Source of the DNA: Hyperoodon ampullatus
Taxonomy: Eukaryota > Chordata > Mammalia > Artiodactyla > Ziphiidae
Length of the DNA stretch: 64,000 nucleotides
Direction of reading: 5' to 3'
NCBI GenBank assembly: GCA_949752795.1
Contig: CATKHW010000055.1
Location: 806,001 to 870,000, forward strand
The translations under genes were made by a program, and so were the position numbers. The notes under the pieces were generated by a model, which saw nothing but the letters and a program-made list of their open reading frames with translations, did not search any database and had not been told where the DNA came from. Of this stretch, positions 1-13,824 are shown piece by piece; position 1 is the stretch's first letter; the number at the start of each line of letters is the position of its first letter.

Positions 1-3000
1 GTCATCACCATACTCCTTCACCCCTGTAATCACATTGTTCCATGATCCCTATCATCACAATGCTACATGCCGTTATCATCACAATGCACCACTCTCTTGT
101 CATCAAAATGCTCCATGACCTTTGTAATCACAAAGCTCCATGACCCTTGGCATCACAATGCTCCATGCCATTGTCATCACAATGCTTCATGAAGCCTCTC
201 ATCACATTGCTCCATGCCCTTGTCATCGCAAAGCTCCATGACGCTTGTCATCACAATGCTCGATGCCCTTCTCATCACAATGCTCCATGACCTTGTCATT
301 ACAATCCTCCATGACCCATGTATCACAGTGTTCCGTGTCCTTTTCATCACAATGCTCCATGCCCACTCTCATCACAATAATCCATGAAAATTTTCAGACA
401 AATGCTCCATGCCCTTGTCCTCACAAAGCTCCATGACGCATGTCATCAGAATGCTCCATGGCCTTCTCATTTACAATGCTCCATGCCCTTGCCATCACAC
501 TGCTCCAAGACACCTGTAATCACAATGCTCCATGTCCCTTTTCATCTCAATTCTCCATGAACCCAGTCATCACAATGCACCATGCCCATCATCATAATGC
601 TTCATGCTATTGTCATCACAATGAAATGAAAATGCTCCATGACTTCTGTCATCACAATGCTCCAAATCCTTGTGATCACAATGTTCCATAACACTTGTCA
701 TCACAATGCCCCATGACGCTCGTCTTCACAATTATCCTTGGTCTTCTCATCACAATGTTCCATGACCTTTGTCATCACAATGCTCAATACACTTGTCATC
801 ACAATGCTCCTTGACTCTTGCCATCAGTATGCTCCTTGAACACTGCCATGACAAGGCTCCATGCCTTTTTCATTACAATGATCCATGCCTTTTTCATCAC
901 AATGCTCCAAGACCCCTGTAATCACAGTGCTCCTTGCAATGGTCATCACAAAGCTCCATGACACATGACATCAGAATGCTCCTTGGACATCTATCACAAT
1001 GCTCCATGCCCTTGTAATCACAATGCTCCAAGACCCTGTAATCACAATGCTCCATGCCCCTTTTCATCAGAATGCTCCATGAGACTTCTCATCACAAGGC
1101 TCCATGGTCTTCTCATCAGAGTGCTCCAGGACCTTGTCATCACAATGCTCCATGACCCATTTCATCAGAATACTCCATGAACATTTTCAGCTCAATGCTC
1201 CATGACCTTCTCATTACAATGCTCCATGACCCCTGTCATCACAATGCTCCATGCTCCTTGATATCAAAATGATCCATGACCTCTGTCTTCACAGTGCTCC
1301 AAACCTTTGTGATCACATTGTTCCATAACACTTGTTATCACAACTCTCCATGATGCCTGTCATCACAATGCTCCATGACATTTGTCATCACAATGCTCAA
1401 TACACTTGTCATCACAATGCTCCCTGACACTTGTCGTCAGAATGCTTCTCGAACCCTGTCATGGAAAGGCTCTATGCCTTTTTCATCACAATGCTCCATG
1501 CACTTTTCATCACAATGCTCCATGCCATTGTCATCACAATACTCCACAAGCTTGTCATCAGAATGCTCCATGACCCTTGTCATCACAATGCTCCATGACC
1601 CCTGTCATCACAATGCTCCATGACACCTGTCTTCACAATGCTCCATGCCCCTTGTCATTACAGTTCTCCATGACGCTCGTCATCACAATTATCCATGGTC
1701 TTCTAATCACAATTTGCTACTGTCTTGCAATCACAATGCTCCATGACCCTTGAAATCACAATGATACATGCTCTTGTAATCACATTCTCCATGCACTTGT
1801 CATCGCAATGCTCCATGACCCTTGTCATAGCAAGCCTCATGTGCTTTTCATCACAGTGCTTCACGAACTTGTCATCAAAATTCTCAAAAGCCCTTGTCAT
1901 CACAATGCTCCATGCCCTTTTCATCACAATGCTCCATGACCATTGTCATCACAATGCTCAAAGCCCTTGTCATCACAATGCTCCATTACCTTTGTCGTCA
2001 CAATCCTCCATGACAATTGGCATCACAATTCTCCATGCCATTGTCATCACAATGGAATATGACATATGCCATCACAATGAACACTGACACGTGTCTTCAC
2101 AATACTCCATGACCTTGTCATCACTATGCTCCACGCCCTTGTCATCACAATGCGCCATGCCGACTTTCATCACAATAATCCATGAAATTTGCCAGACCAA
2201 TGTTCCATGCCGCTGTCATCACAATGCTCCATTCCCTTGTAATCACAATGCTCTGTGACTCCAGTCATCACAATACTTCATGACATTTTTCATCACAATG
2301 GTCCTTGCCCTCGTCATCACAAGGCTCTGTGAACTTTGTCACCATAATTCTCCATGATCTTTTCATCCCAATGCTCTCTGAGCCTTGTCATAACAACGCT
2401 CTATGCCTTTGTCAGCACAATGCTCCATGACCATTGTCATCACAATGCTCCATGCGCTTGTCAGAACAATGCTCCATGACCCATGTCATCACAGTGTGCC
2501 ATGCACTTGTCATCACAATGCTCCCCAAAATTGTCATCACAATGCTCCATAAACATTGTCATCACAAAGCTCCATGCACTTCAAATCAAAATGCTCTCTC
2601 ACCACTGATATCTCAATTTTCCATCACTAGTCATCACAATACTCCCTCACCCATGTCATCACAATGTTACACGGCCTTGTCATCACAAGGCTCCATGACT
2701 CGAGTAATCACAGTGCTCCATAAACCTTTTCATCTCAATGCTCCATGAACCCTGTCATCACAACGAACCATGCCCATCATCATAAGGCTTCATGCTATTG
2801 TCATCACAATGAAATCAAAATGCTCCATGACCTCTGTCATCACAATGCTCCCAACCCTTGTGATCACAATGCTCCATAACACTTGTCATCACAACGCCCC
2901 ATGAGGCTCATCATCACAATTATCCATGCACTTCTCATCACAATGTTCCATGACCATTGTCATCACAATGCTCAATACACTTTTCATCACAATGCTCCCT

Positions 3001-6000
3001 GACACTTGTCGTCAGTATTCTCCTTGAACCCTGTCATGACAAGGCTCCATGCCTTTTTCATGACAATGATCCATGCCCTTTTCATCACAATGCTCCAAGA
3101 CCCCTGTAATCACAATGTTCCATGCCCGTTTTCATCAGAATGCTCCATGAGACTTCTCATCACAAGGCTCCATGGTCTTCTCATCAGAGTGCTCCAGGAC
3201 CTTGTCATCACAATGCTCTATGACCCCTTTCATCAGAATACTCCATGAACATTTTCAGCTCAATGCTCCATGATCTTCTCATCACAATGCTCCATGACCC
3301 CTGTTATCACAAAGCTCCATGACACCTGTCATCACAATGCTCCAGGCCCCTTGTCATTACAGTTGTCCCTGACACTCGTCATCACAATTATCCATGGTCT
3401 TCTCATGACAATGCTCCACCGTCTTGCCATCACAATGCTCAATGCCCTGGTCATCACAATGCTCCAGGTCCCTTGTCATCACAATTCACCTCGTCCCTGT
3501 GATCACAATGCTCCATTATACTTCTCATTACAATGTTACATGCTCTTGTCATCACAATTATCCATGCACTTGTCATCGCAATGCTCCATGAACCCTGTCA
3601 TAGCAAGCTCCATGTGCTTGACATCACAATGCTTCACGACGTTGTCATCAATTTCTCAATGGCCGTTGTCATCACAATGCTTCTTGCCCTTGTCATCACA
3701 ATGTTCCATGCCCTTTTCATCACAATGCTCAATGACCGTTGTCATCACGATGCTCCAATCCCTTGTCTTCACAATGCTCCATTACCTTTGTCATCACATT
3801 CCTCCATGACACTTGTCATCACAATGCTGCAAGCCATTGTCATCACAATGCACCATGATACATGTCATCACAATGCTCCCTGACACCGGTCTTCACAATA
3901 ATCTATGACCTTGTCATCACAAAGCTCCATTCCCTTGTCATCACAAGGCGCCATGCCCAATGTCATCACAATAATCCATGAAACTTGTCAGACCAATGCT
4001 CCATGACCCTGTCATCAAAATGCTCCATGCCCTTGTCATCACAATGCTCCATGAACCCTGTCATCACAATGCTCCATGACTCCAGTCATCACAATGCTTC
4101 ATGACTTTTCTCATCACAATGGTCCATGAACTTTTCATCACTATGCTCTGTGACCCTTGGCATCACAATGCTCCATGACTTTTTCAGCACAATGCTCCAT
4201 GACTCTTGTCATCACAATGCTCCATGAGCTTGTCAGCACAATGCTCCACATCCTGGTCATCACAATGCTCCATAAAACTTGTCATCACAATTCTCCATGC
4301 ACTTCTCATGAAAATGATCTCTCACCAATGATATCACAATGTTCCATCACTTGTCATCACAATACTCCCTCACACTTGTCATCACAACGCTCCATGATGC
4401 CTGTCATCACAATACTCCATGCCCTTGTCATCACAATGCTCCATGACCTTTGTCATCACAATGCTCAATACACTTGTCATCACAATATTCCCTGATACTT
4501 GTCGTCAGAATGCTTCTCGAACCCTGTCATGAAAAGGCTCTATGCCTTTTTCATCACAGTGCTCCATGCCCTTTTCATCACAATGCTCCATGCGATTGTC
4601 ATCACAATACTCCACAAGCTTGTCATCAGAATGCTCCATGACCCTTTTCATCACAATGCTCCATGACCCCTGTCATCACAATGCTCCATGACACCTGTAA
4701 TCACAATGCTCCATACCCCTTGTCATTACAGTTCTCCATGACGCTCGTCATCACAATTATCCATGGTCTTCTCATCACAATTCTCCACCGTCTTGCCATC
4801 ACAATGCTCCATGACACTTCAAATCACAATGTTACATGCTCTTGTAATCACTTTCTCCATGCCCTTTTCCTCACAATGCTCCATGCCATTGTCATCACAA
4901 TACTCCACAAGCTTGTCATCAGAATGCTCCTTGACCCTTGTCATCACAATGATCCATGACACTTGTCATCACAATTCTCCATGCCCCGTGTCATTACAGT
5001 TCTCGATGACACTCGCCATCAAAATGCTCCATGGTCATGCCATCACAATGCTCCATGACCTGGACATCACAATGCTCCATGTCCCTTGTCATCACAATGC
5101 TCCATGCGCTTCTCAGCACAATGTTCCATGACCCATGACATTGCAATGTGCCAAGCGCTTCTCATTCCAATGCTCCTCAACCTTGTCATCACAATGCTCC
5201 ATAAACCTTGTTATCACAATGCACCATGCACTTCTCATCCAAATGCTCTCTCACCACTGATATCACAATGTTCCATCACTAGTCATCAGAATACTCCCTC
5301 ACCCCTGTCATCACAATGTTCCATGACCCCTGTAATCACAATGCTCCATGCCCTTGTCATCACAAAGCTCCATGATGCATGTCATCAGAATGTTCCATGG
5401 CCTTCTCATCACAATGCTTCATGCCCTTGCCATCACAATGCTCCATTACACCTGTCATCACAATGCTCCATGACCACTGTCATCACAGCGCTCCATGACC
5501 CCAGACAACACAATGTTCTGGGACTCTTGTCATCAAAATGCTCCATGACACTTGTCATCAAAATGATCCATGCGCTTGTCATCCCAATACTCCATGACAC
5601 CTGTAATCAGAATGCTCCATGACGCTTGTCATCCCAGTGCTCCATGAACCTAGACATCACAATGTTCCATGCCATTGTCATCACAGTGCTCCAAGAACTC
5701 TCTCATCACATTGCTCCATGCCCTTGTCATCACAAAGCTCCATGACGCTTGTCATCACAATGCTCGATGCCCTTCTCATCACAGTGGCCATGCCCATGTC
5801 ATTACAATCCTCCATGATCCATGTATCACCGTGTTCCTTGCTCTTGACATCACAATGCTCCATGCCCACTCTCATCACAATAATCCATGAAAATTTTCAC
5901 AGAAATGCTCCATGCCCTTGTCATCAAAAGGCTCCATTACCCGTGTCATAACAATGCTCCATGACCCCTGCCATCACAATGTTCCACAGCCTCGCCATCA

Positions 6001-7119
6001 CAAGGCTCCATGACCCTTGTCATCACAATTCTCCAAGACCTCTGTAATCACAATGCTCCATGCCCTTGTCATCACGAAGCTCAATGACTTATGTCATCAG
6101 AATGCTCCATGGCCTTCTCAACACCATGCTCCATGCACTTGTCATCACACTGCTCCCTGACACTTGTCTTCAGAATGCTCCATGAACACTGTCATGAAAA
6201 GGCTCCATATCCCCTGTCATAGCAAGCTCAGTGCGCTTGTCCTCACAATGCTTCACGACGTTGGCATCAAAATTCTTAATGGCCCTTGTCATCACAGTCC
6301 TCCATGACACTTGGCATCACAATGCTCCATGCCCTTGTCAGCAAAGTGCTCCATGACCCTTGTCATCACAATGCTCCGTGACTCCTGTCATCACAATGCT
6401 TCATGACCTTACTTATCACAATGGTCCATGCCCTCGTCATCACAAGTCTCTGTGACTTTTGTCACCACAATGCTCCATGAACTTTTCATCACAATGCTCT
6501 GTGACCCTTGTCATCACAATGCTCTATGTGTTTCTCAGCACAATGCTCCATGACTCTTGTCATCACAATGCTCCATGAGTTTTTAGCACAATGCTCCATG
6601 ACCCATGTCATCACAATGCATCATGTGCTTGTCATCCCAATGCTCCACATCCTTGTCATCACAATGCTGCATAAACTTTGTCATCACAGTGCTCCATGCA
6701 CTTCTCATCAAAATGCTCTCTCACCACTGATATCACAATGTTCCATCACTAGTCATCCCAATACTCCATCACCCCTGTCATCACAATGTTGCAGGACACC
6801 TGTCATCAAAATGCTACATGCACTTATCATCACAATGTTACATGCTCTTGTCATCACAATTCTCCATGCACTTGTCATCGCAATGCTCCATGACACCTGT
6901 CATAGCAAGCTCCATGTGCTTTTCACCACAGTGCTTCACGAACTTGTCATCAAAATTCTCAATGGCCCTTGTCATCACAATGCTCCATGCCCTTGTCATC
7001 ACAATGCTCCATGACCTTGTCATCACAATATTCCATGACGCTTGTTATCACAATGCTCCAAGCCGTTGTCATCACAATGCTCCATTACCTTTGTCATCAC
7101 AATCCTCCATTACACTTGG
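1..7119 (+). repeat. 24/25-bp satellite array, left part
   Basis: Head-to-tail monomers with the core GTCATCACAATGCTCCATG and a 5-6 base link, giving alternating 24- and 25-bp units with scattered substitutions and small indels. Variant blocks recur and serve as landmarks: CCCATCATCATAATG (near 583 and 2,767), CATAGCAAGCTCCATG and its variants (near 1,828, 3,600, 6,223, 6,903) and CACTGATATC (near 2,601, 4,317, 5,248, 6,715). Their order and spacing vary, so no single higher-order period holds here. Stretches of several hundred bases are repeated at longer range: about 1,020-1,270 resembles 3,090-3,340 (offset 2,068), and about 1,370-1,800 resembles 4,440-4,870 (offset near 3,068). All short open frames here are monomer translations and I do not call them genes. 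Confidence 0.95.
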
Positions 7120-10100
7120 CATCACAATGCTCCATGCAATTGTCATCTCAATGGACCATGACATATGTCATCACAATGCTCCCTGTCACCTGTCTTCAGA
7201 GTATTCCATGACCTTGTCATCACAATGCTCCATGCCCTTGTCATCACAATGCGCCATGCCCACTGTCATCACAATAATCCATCAAACTTGTCAGTCCAAT
7301 GTTCCATGCCACTGTCATCACAATGCTATATGCCCTTGTCATCACAAAGCTGCATGACACAATGGTCCATGCCCTTGTCATCACAATGCTCCTAGACCAC
7401 TTTAGTCACAATGCTCCATGCCCCTTTTCATCTCAATGCTCCATGAACCCTGTCATCACAATGCTCCAAACCCTTGTGATCACAATGTTCCATAACACTT
7501 GTCATCACAACGCCCCTGACGCTCGTCATCACAATTATCCATAGTTTTCTCATCACGATGCTCCATGACCTTTGTCATCACAATGCTCAATACACTTGTC
7601 ATCACAATGCTCCCTGATACTTGTCGTCACTATGCTCCTTGAAACATGTCATGACAAGGCTCCATGCATTTTCCGTCACAATGATCCATGCCCTTTTCAT
7701 CACCATCCTCCAAGACCCCTGAAATCACAATGCTGCATGCACTTGTCATCACAAAGCTCCATGACGCATGTCATCAGAATGCTCCATGGCCTTCTCATCA
7801 CAATGCTCCATGATGCCTGTCATCACAATGCTCCATGACCATTGTTATCACAATGCTCAATACACTTGTCATCACAATGTTCCCTGACACTTGACGTCAG
7901 AATGCTCCTTGATCCCTGTCATGAAAAGGTTCCATGTCTTTTTCATCACAATGCTCCATGCCTTTTTCATCACAATGCTCCATGCACTTGTCATCACATT
8001 ACTCCACAAGCATGTCATCAGAATGCCCCAGGACCCTTGTCATCACAATGATCCATGACACCTATAATCACAATTCTCCATGCCCAATATCACTACAGTG
8101 CTCGATGACACTCGTCAACAAAATGCTTCATGGTCTTGCGATCACAATGCTCCATGGTCTTGCCATCACAATGCTCCATGCCCTGGACATCACAATGCTC
8201 CCTGTCCCTTGTCATCACAATGCTCTATGACACTTCTCATCACCATGTTACATGCTCTTGTCATCACAATCCTCCATGACACATGGCATCACAATGCTCC
8301 ATGCCATTGTCATCAAAATGGACCATGACATATGTCATTACAATGCTCCCTGACACCTGTCTTCACAATACTCCATGACCTTGTCATCACAATGCTCCAT
8401 GCCCTTGTCATAACAATGCTCCATGCCCTTGTCTTCACAATGTGCCATGCCGTCACTCATCACAATAATCCTTGAAAGTTCTCAAACCAGTTCTCCATGC
8501 ACCTATCATCACAATGCTCCATGCCATTGTCATCACAATGCACCATGAACCCTGTCATCACAATGCTCCATGACTCCAGTCATCACAATGCTTCATGACC
8601 TTTGTCATCACAATGGTCCATGCCCTCGTCATCACACGTCTCTGTGACCTTTGTCACCACAATGCTCCATGAACTTTTCATCACAATGCTCCGTGACCCT
8701 TGTCATCATAATGCTCCATGCCTTTGTCAGCACAATGCTCCATGACACATGTCATCACAATGAGCCATGCGCTTGTCATCACAATGCTCCACAAACTTGT
8801 CATCACAATGCTCCTTAAAACTTGTCATCACAATGCTCCATGCACTTCTCATCAAAATGCTCTCTCACCACTGATATCACAATGTTCCATCACTAGTCAT
8901 CACAATAATCCCTCACCCTTGTCATCACAATGTTCCATGACCCCTGTCATCAAAATGTTCCATGCCCTTGTCATCACAATGCTCCGTGATGCATGTCATC
9001 AGAATGCTACATGCCCTTGCCATCACAATGCTCCATTACCCCTGTCATCATAATGCTCCATGACCACTGTCATCACAGCGATCCATGACCCCTGACAACA
9101 CAATGATCCGGGACTCTTGTCATCAAAATGCTCCACAACACTTGTCATCACAATGATCCATGCGCTTGTCATCGCAATGCTCCATGACCCATGAAATCAG
9201 AATAGTCTGTGACGTTTGTCATCCCAGTGCTCCATGACCCTTGACATCACAATGCTCCATGCCATTGTCATCACAATGCTCCATGAACCCTCTCATCACA
9301 TTGCTCCATGCACTTGTCATCACAAAGCTCCCTGACGCTTGTCATCACAATGCTCAATGCTCTTCTCATCACAATAATCCATGAATATTTTCACACCAAT
9401 GCTCCATGCCCTTGTCATCGAAAGGCTCCATTACCCGTGTCATAACAATGCTCCATGACCCCTGCCATCACAATGATCCACGGCCTCGTCATCACAAGGC
9501 TCCATGACCCTTGTCATCACAATTCTCCAATACCCCTGTAATAACAATGCTCCATGCCCTTGTCATCACGAAGCTCTATGACTTCTGTCATCAGAATGCT
9601 CCATGGCCTTCTCATCACAATGCTCCATGCCCTTGTCATCACAGTGCTCCAAGAACCCTGTAATCACAATTCTCCATGCCACTTTTCATCTCAATGCTCC
9701 ATGAACACTGTCATCACAATGCACCATGCCCATCATCATAATGCTTCATGCTATTGGCATAAAAATGAAATCACAATGTTCCATGACCTCTGTCATCACA
9801 ATCCTCCAAACCCTTGTGATCACAATGTTCCATAACACTTGTCATCACAATTCCCCATGACGCTCCTCATCACAATTATCCATGGTCTTCTCATCACAAT
9901 GCTCCATGATATTTGTCATCACAATGCTCAATACACTTGTCATCTCAATGCTTCCTGACACTTGTCGTCAGTATCCTCCTTGAACCCTGTCATGACAAGG
10001 CTCCATGCATTTTTCATCACAATGATCCATGCGATTTTCATCACAATGCTCCAAGACCACTGTAATCACAATGCTGCATGCCCTTGTCATCACAAAGCTC

Positions 10101-10381
10101 CATGACCCATATCATCAGAATGCTCCATGGCCTTCTCATCAACATGCTCCATGCCCTTGTCATCACAATGCTACCAGACACTTGACTTCAGAATGCTCCA
10201 TGAACCCTGTCATGAAAAGGGTCCATGCCTTTTTCATCACAATGCTCCCTGCTGTTTTCATCACTATGCTCCATGCCATTGTCATCACAATACTCCACAA
10301 GCTTGTCATCAGAATGCTCCATGACCCATGTCATCACAATTCTCCATGACCCGTGTCATCACAATGCTCCATGACACCTGT
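7120..10381 (+). repeat. Satellite higher-order repeat, copy A (3,262 bp)
   Basis: This block of about 130 monomers is repeated by the next segment. Position 7,141 matches 10,403 (offset 3,262). From about 7,572 to 8,080 the offset is 3,297, because copy A lacks 35 bp present in copy B near 10,622-10,656. From about 9,550 to 10,350 the offset is 3,467-3,468, because copy B carries an extra ~171-bp duplication. The match is close along its length, with scattered substitutions, which points to duplication of the whole block by unequal exchange. The left edge is where the match to 10,382 begins. Confidence 0.85.
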
Positions 10382-13300
10382 CATCACAATGCTCCATGCC
10401 ATTGTCATCTCAATGGACCATGACATATGTCATCACAATGCTCCCTGTCACCTGTCTTCAGAGTATTCCATGACCTTGTCATCACAATGCTCCATGCCCT
10501 TGTCATCACAATGCGCCATGCCCACTGTCATCATAATAATCCATCAAACTTGTCAGTCCAATGTTCCATGCCACTGTCATCACAATGCTATATGCCCTTG
10601 TCATCACAAAGCTGCATGACACATGTCAACAGAATGCTCCATTGCATTCTCATCACAATGGTCCATGCCCTTGTCATCACAATGCTCCTAGACCACTTTA
10701 ATCACAATGCTCCATGCCCCTTTTCATCTCAATGCTCCATGAACCCTGTCATCACGATGCTCCACACCCTTGTGATCACAATGTTCCATAACACTTGTCA
10801 TCCCAACGCCCCATGACGCTCGTCATCACAATTATCCATAGTTTTCTCATCACGATGCTCCATGACCTTTGTCATCACAATGCTCAATACACTTTTCATC
10901 ACAATGCTCCCTGATACTTGTCGTCACTATGCTCCTTGGACCCGGTCATGACAAGGCTCCATGCATTTTCCGTCACAATGATCCATGCCCTTTTCATCAC
11001 CATGCTCCAAGACCCCTGAAATCACAATGCTGCATGCCCTTCTCATCACAAAGCTCCATGACACATGTCATCAGAATGCTCCATGGCCTTCTCATCACAA
11101 TGCTCCATGATGCCTGTCATCACAATGCTCCATGACCATTGTTATCACAATGCTCAATACACTTCTCCTCACAATGTTCCCTGACACTTAACGTCAGAAT
11201 GCTCCCTGATCCCTGTCATGAAAAGGTTCCATGTCTTTTTCATCACAATGCTCCATGCCTGTTTCATCACAATGCTCCATGCCATTGTCATCACAATACT
11301 CCACAAGCTTGTCATCAGAATGCTTCATGACCCTTGTCATCACAATGATCCATGACACCTATCATCACCATTCTCCATGCCGCGTTTCACTACAGTGCTC
11401 GATGACACTCGTCAAAAAAATGCTCCATGGTCTTGCGATCACAATGCTCCACGGTCTTGCCATCACAATGCTCCATGCCCTGGACATCACAATGTTCCCT
11501 GTCCCTTGTCATCACAATGCTCCATGACACTTCTCATCACCATGTTACATGCTCTTGTCATCACAATCCTCCATGACACATGGCATCACAATGCTCCATG
11601 CCTTTTCATCAAAATGGACCATGACATATGTCATTACAATGCTCCCTGACACTTGTCTTCACAATACTCCATGACCTTGTCATCACAATGCTCCATGCCC
11701 TTGTCATCACAATGCTCCATGCCCTTGTCTTCACAATGTGCCATGCCGTCACTCATCACAATAATCCTTGAAAGTTGTCAGACCAGTTCTCCATGCACCT
11801 ATCATCACAATGCTCCATGCCATTGTCATCACAATGCACCATGAACCCTGTCATCACAATGCTCCATGACTCCAGTCATCACAATGCTTCATGACCTTTG
11901 TCATCACAATGGTCCATGCCCTCGTCATCACACGTCTCTGTGACCTTTGTCACCACAATGCTCCATGAACATTTCATCACAATGCTCCTTGACCCTTGTC
12001 ATCATAATGCTCCATGCCTTTGTCAGCACAATGCTCCATGACCCATGTCATCACAATGAGACATGCGCTTGTCATCACAATGCTCCACAAACTTGTCATC
12101 ACAATGCTCCTTAAAACTTGTCATCACAATGCTCCATGCACTTCTCATCAAAATGTTCTCTCACCACTGATATCACAATGTTCCATCACTAGTCATCACA
12201 ATACTCCCTCACTCTTGTCATCACAATGTTCCGTGACCCCTGTCATCAAAATGTTCCATGCCCTTGTCATCACAATGCTCCTTAAAACTTGTCATCACAA
12301 TGCTCCATGCACTTCGAATCAAAATGCTCTCTCACCACTGATATCACAATGTTCCATCACTAGTCCTCACAGTACTCCCTCACTCCTGTCATCACAATGT
12401 TCCATGACACGTGTCATCAAAAGGTTCCATGCCCTTGTAATCACAATGCTCCGTGATGCATGTCATCAGAATGCTACATGCCCTTGCCATCACAATGCTC
12501 CATTACCCCTGACATCACAATGCTCCATGACCACTGTCATCACAGCGATCCATGACCCCTGACAACACAATGATCTGGGACTCTTGTCATCAAAATGCTC
12601 CATGACACTTGTCATCACAATGATCCATGCGCTTGTCATCCCAATGCCCCATGACCCCTGTAATCAGAATAGTCTGTGACACTTGTCATCCCAGTGCTCC
12701 ATGACCCTTGACATCACAATGCTCCATGCCATTGTCATCACAATGCTCCATGAACACTCTCATCACATTGCTCCATGCACTTGTCATCACAAAGCTCCCT
12801 GACACTTGTCATCACAATGCTCAATGCCCTTCTCATCACAATAATCCATGAATCTTTTCACACCAATGCTCCATGCCCTTGTCATTGAAAGGCTCCATTA
12901 CCCGTGTCATAACAATGCTCCATGACCCCTGCCATCACAATGATCCACGGCCTCGTGATCACAAGGCTCCATGACCCTTGTCATCACAATTCTCCAAGAC
13001 CCCTGTAATCACAATGCTCCATGCCCTTGTCATCACGAAGCTCCATGACTTATGTCATCAGAATGCTCCATGGCCTTCTCATCACAATGCTCCATGCCCT
13101 TGTCATCACAGTGCTCCAAGACCCCTGTGATCACAATTCTCCACGCCACTTTTCATCTCTAATGCTCCATGAACACTGTCATCACAATGCACCATGCCCA
13201 TCATCATAATGCTTCATGCTATTTTCATAACAATGAAATCAAAATGTTCCATGACCTCTGTCATCACAATCCTCCAAACCCTTGTGATCACAATGTTCCA

Positions 13301-13824
13301 TAACACTTGTCATCACAATTCCCCATGACGCTCCTCATCACAATTATCCATGGTCTTCTCATCACAATGCTCCATGACATTTGTCATCACAATGCTCAAT
13401 ACACTTGTCATCTCAATGCTCCCTGACACTTGTCGTCAGTATCCTCCTTGAATCCTGTCATGACAAGGCTCCATGCATTTGTCATCACAATGATCCATGC
13501 GATTTTCATCACAATGCTCCAAGACCACTGTAATCACAATGCTGCATGCCCTTGTCATCACAAAGCTCCATGACCCATATCATCAGAATGCTCCATGGCC
13601 TTCTCATCACCATTCTCCATGCCCTTGTCATCACAATGCTCCCAGACACTTGTCTTCAGAATGCTCCTTGAACCCTGTCATGAAAAGGGTCCATGCATTT
13701 TTCATCACAATGCTCCCTGCTTTTTTCATCACTATGCTCCATGCCATTGTCATCACAGTACTCCACAAGCTTGTCATCAGAATGCTCCATGACACATGTC
13801 ATCACAATGCCCCATGACACCTGT
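10382..13824 (+). repeat. Satellite higher-order repeat, copy B (3,443 bp)
   Basis: Tandem partner of 7,120-10,381. It differs by a 35-bp segment kept near 10,622, by a 171-bp internal tandem duplication near 12,111-12,452, and by the loss of about one monomer near its right end. A third copy starts at about 13,825 with the same opening (a CTCAATGGACC variant followed by CATGACATATGTC) but departs from the pattern after roughly 65 bp. The array therefore holds two full copies and a stub. Confidence 0.82.
12111..12452 (+). repeat. 171-bp local tandem duplication in the satellite
   Basis: The block beginning TTAAAACTTG at 12,111 starts again at 12,282. It contains the CACTGATATC variant and the CATCACTAGTC(A/C)TCAC variant in both copies. 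The offset of 171 bp is about seven monomers. Copy A of the higher-order repeat has only one version (near 8,815), so the duplication came after the A/B duplication. Confidence 0.8.
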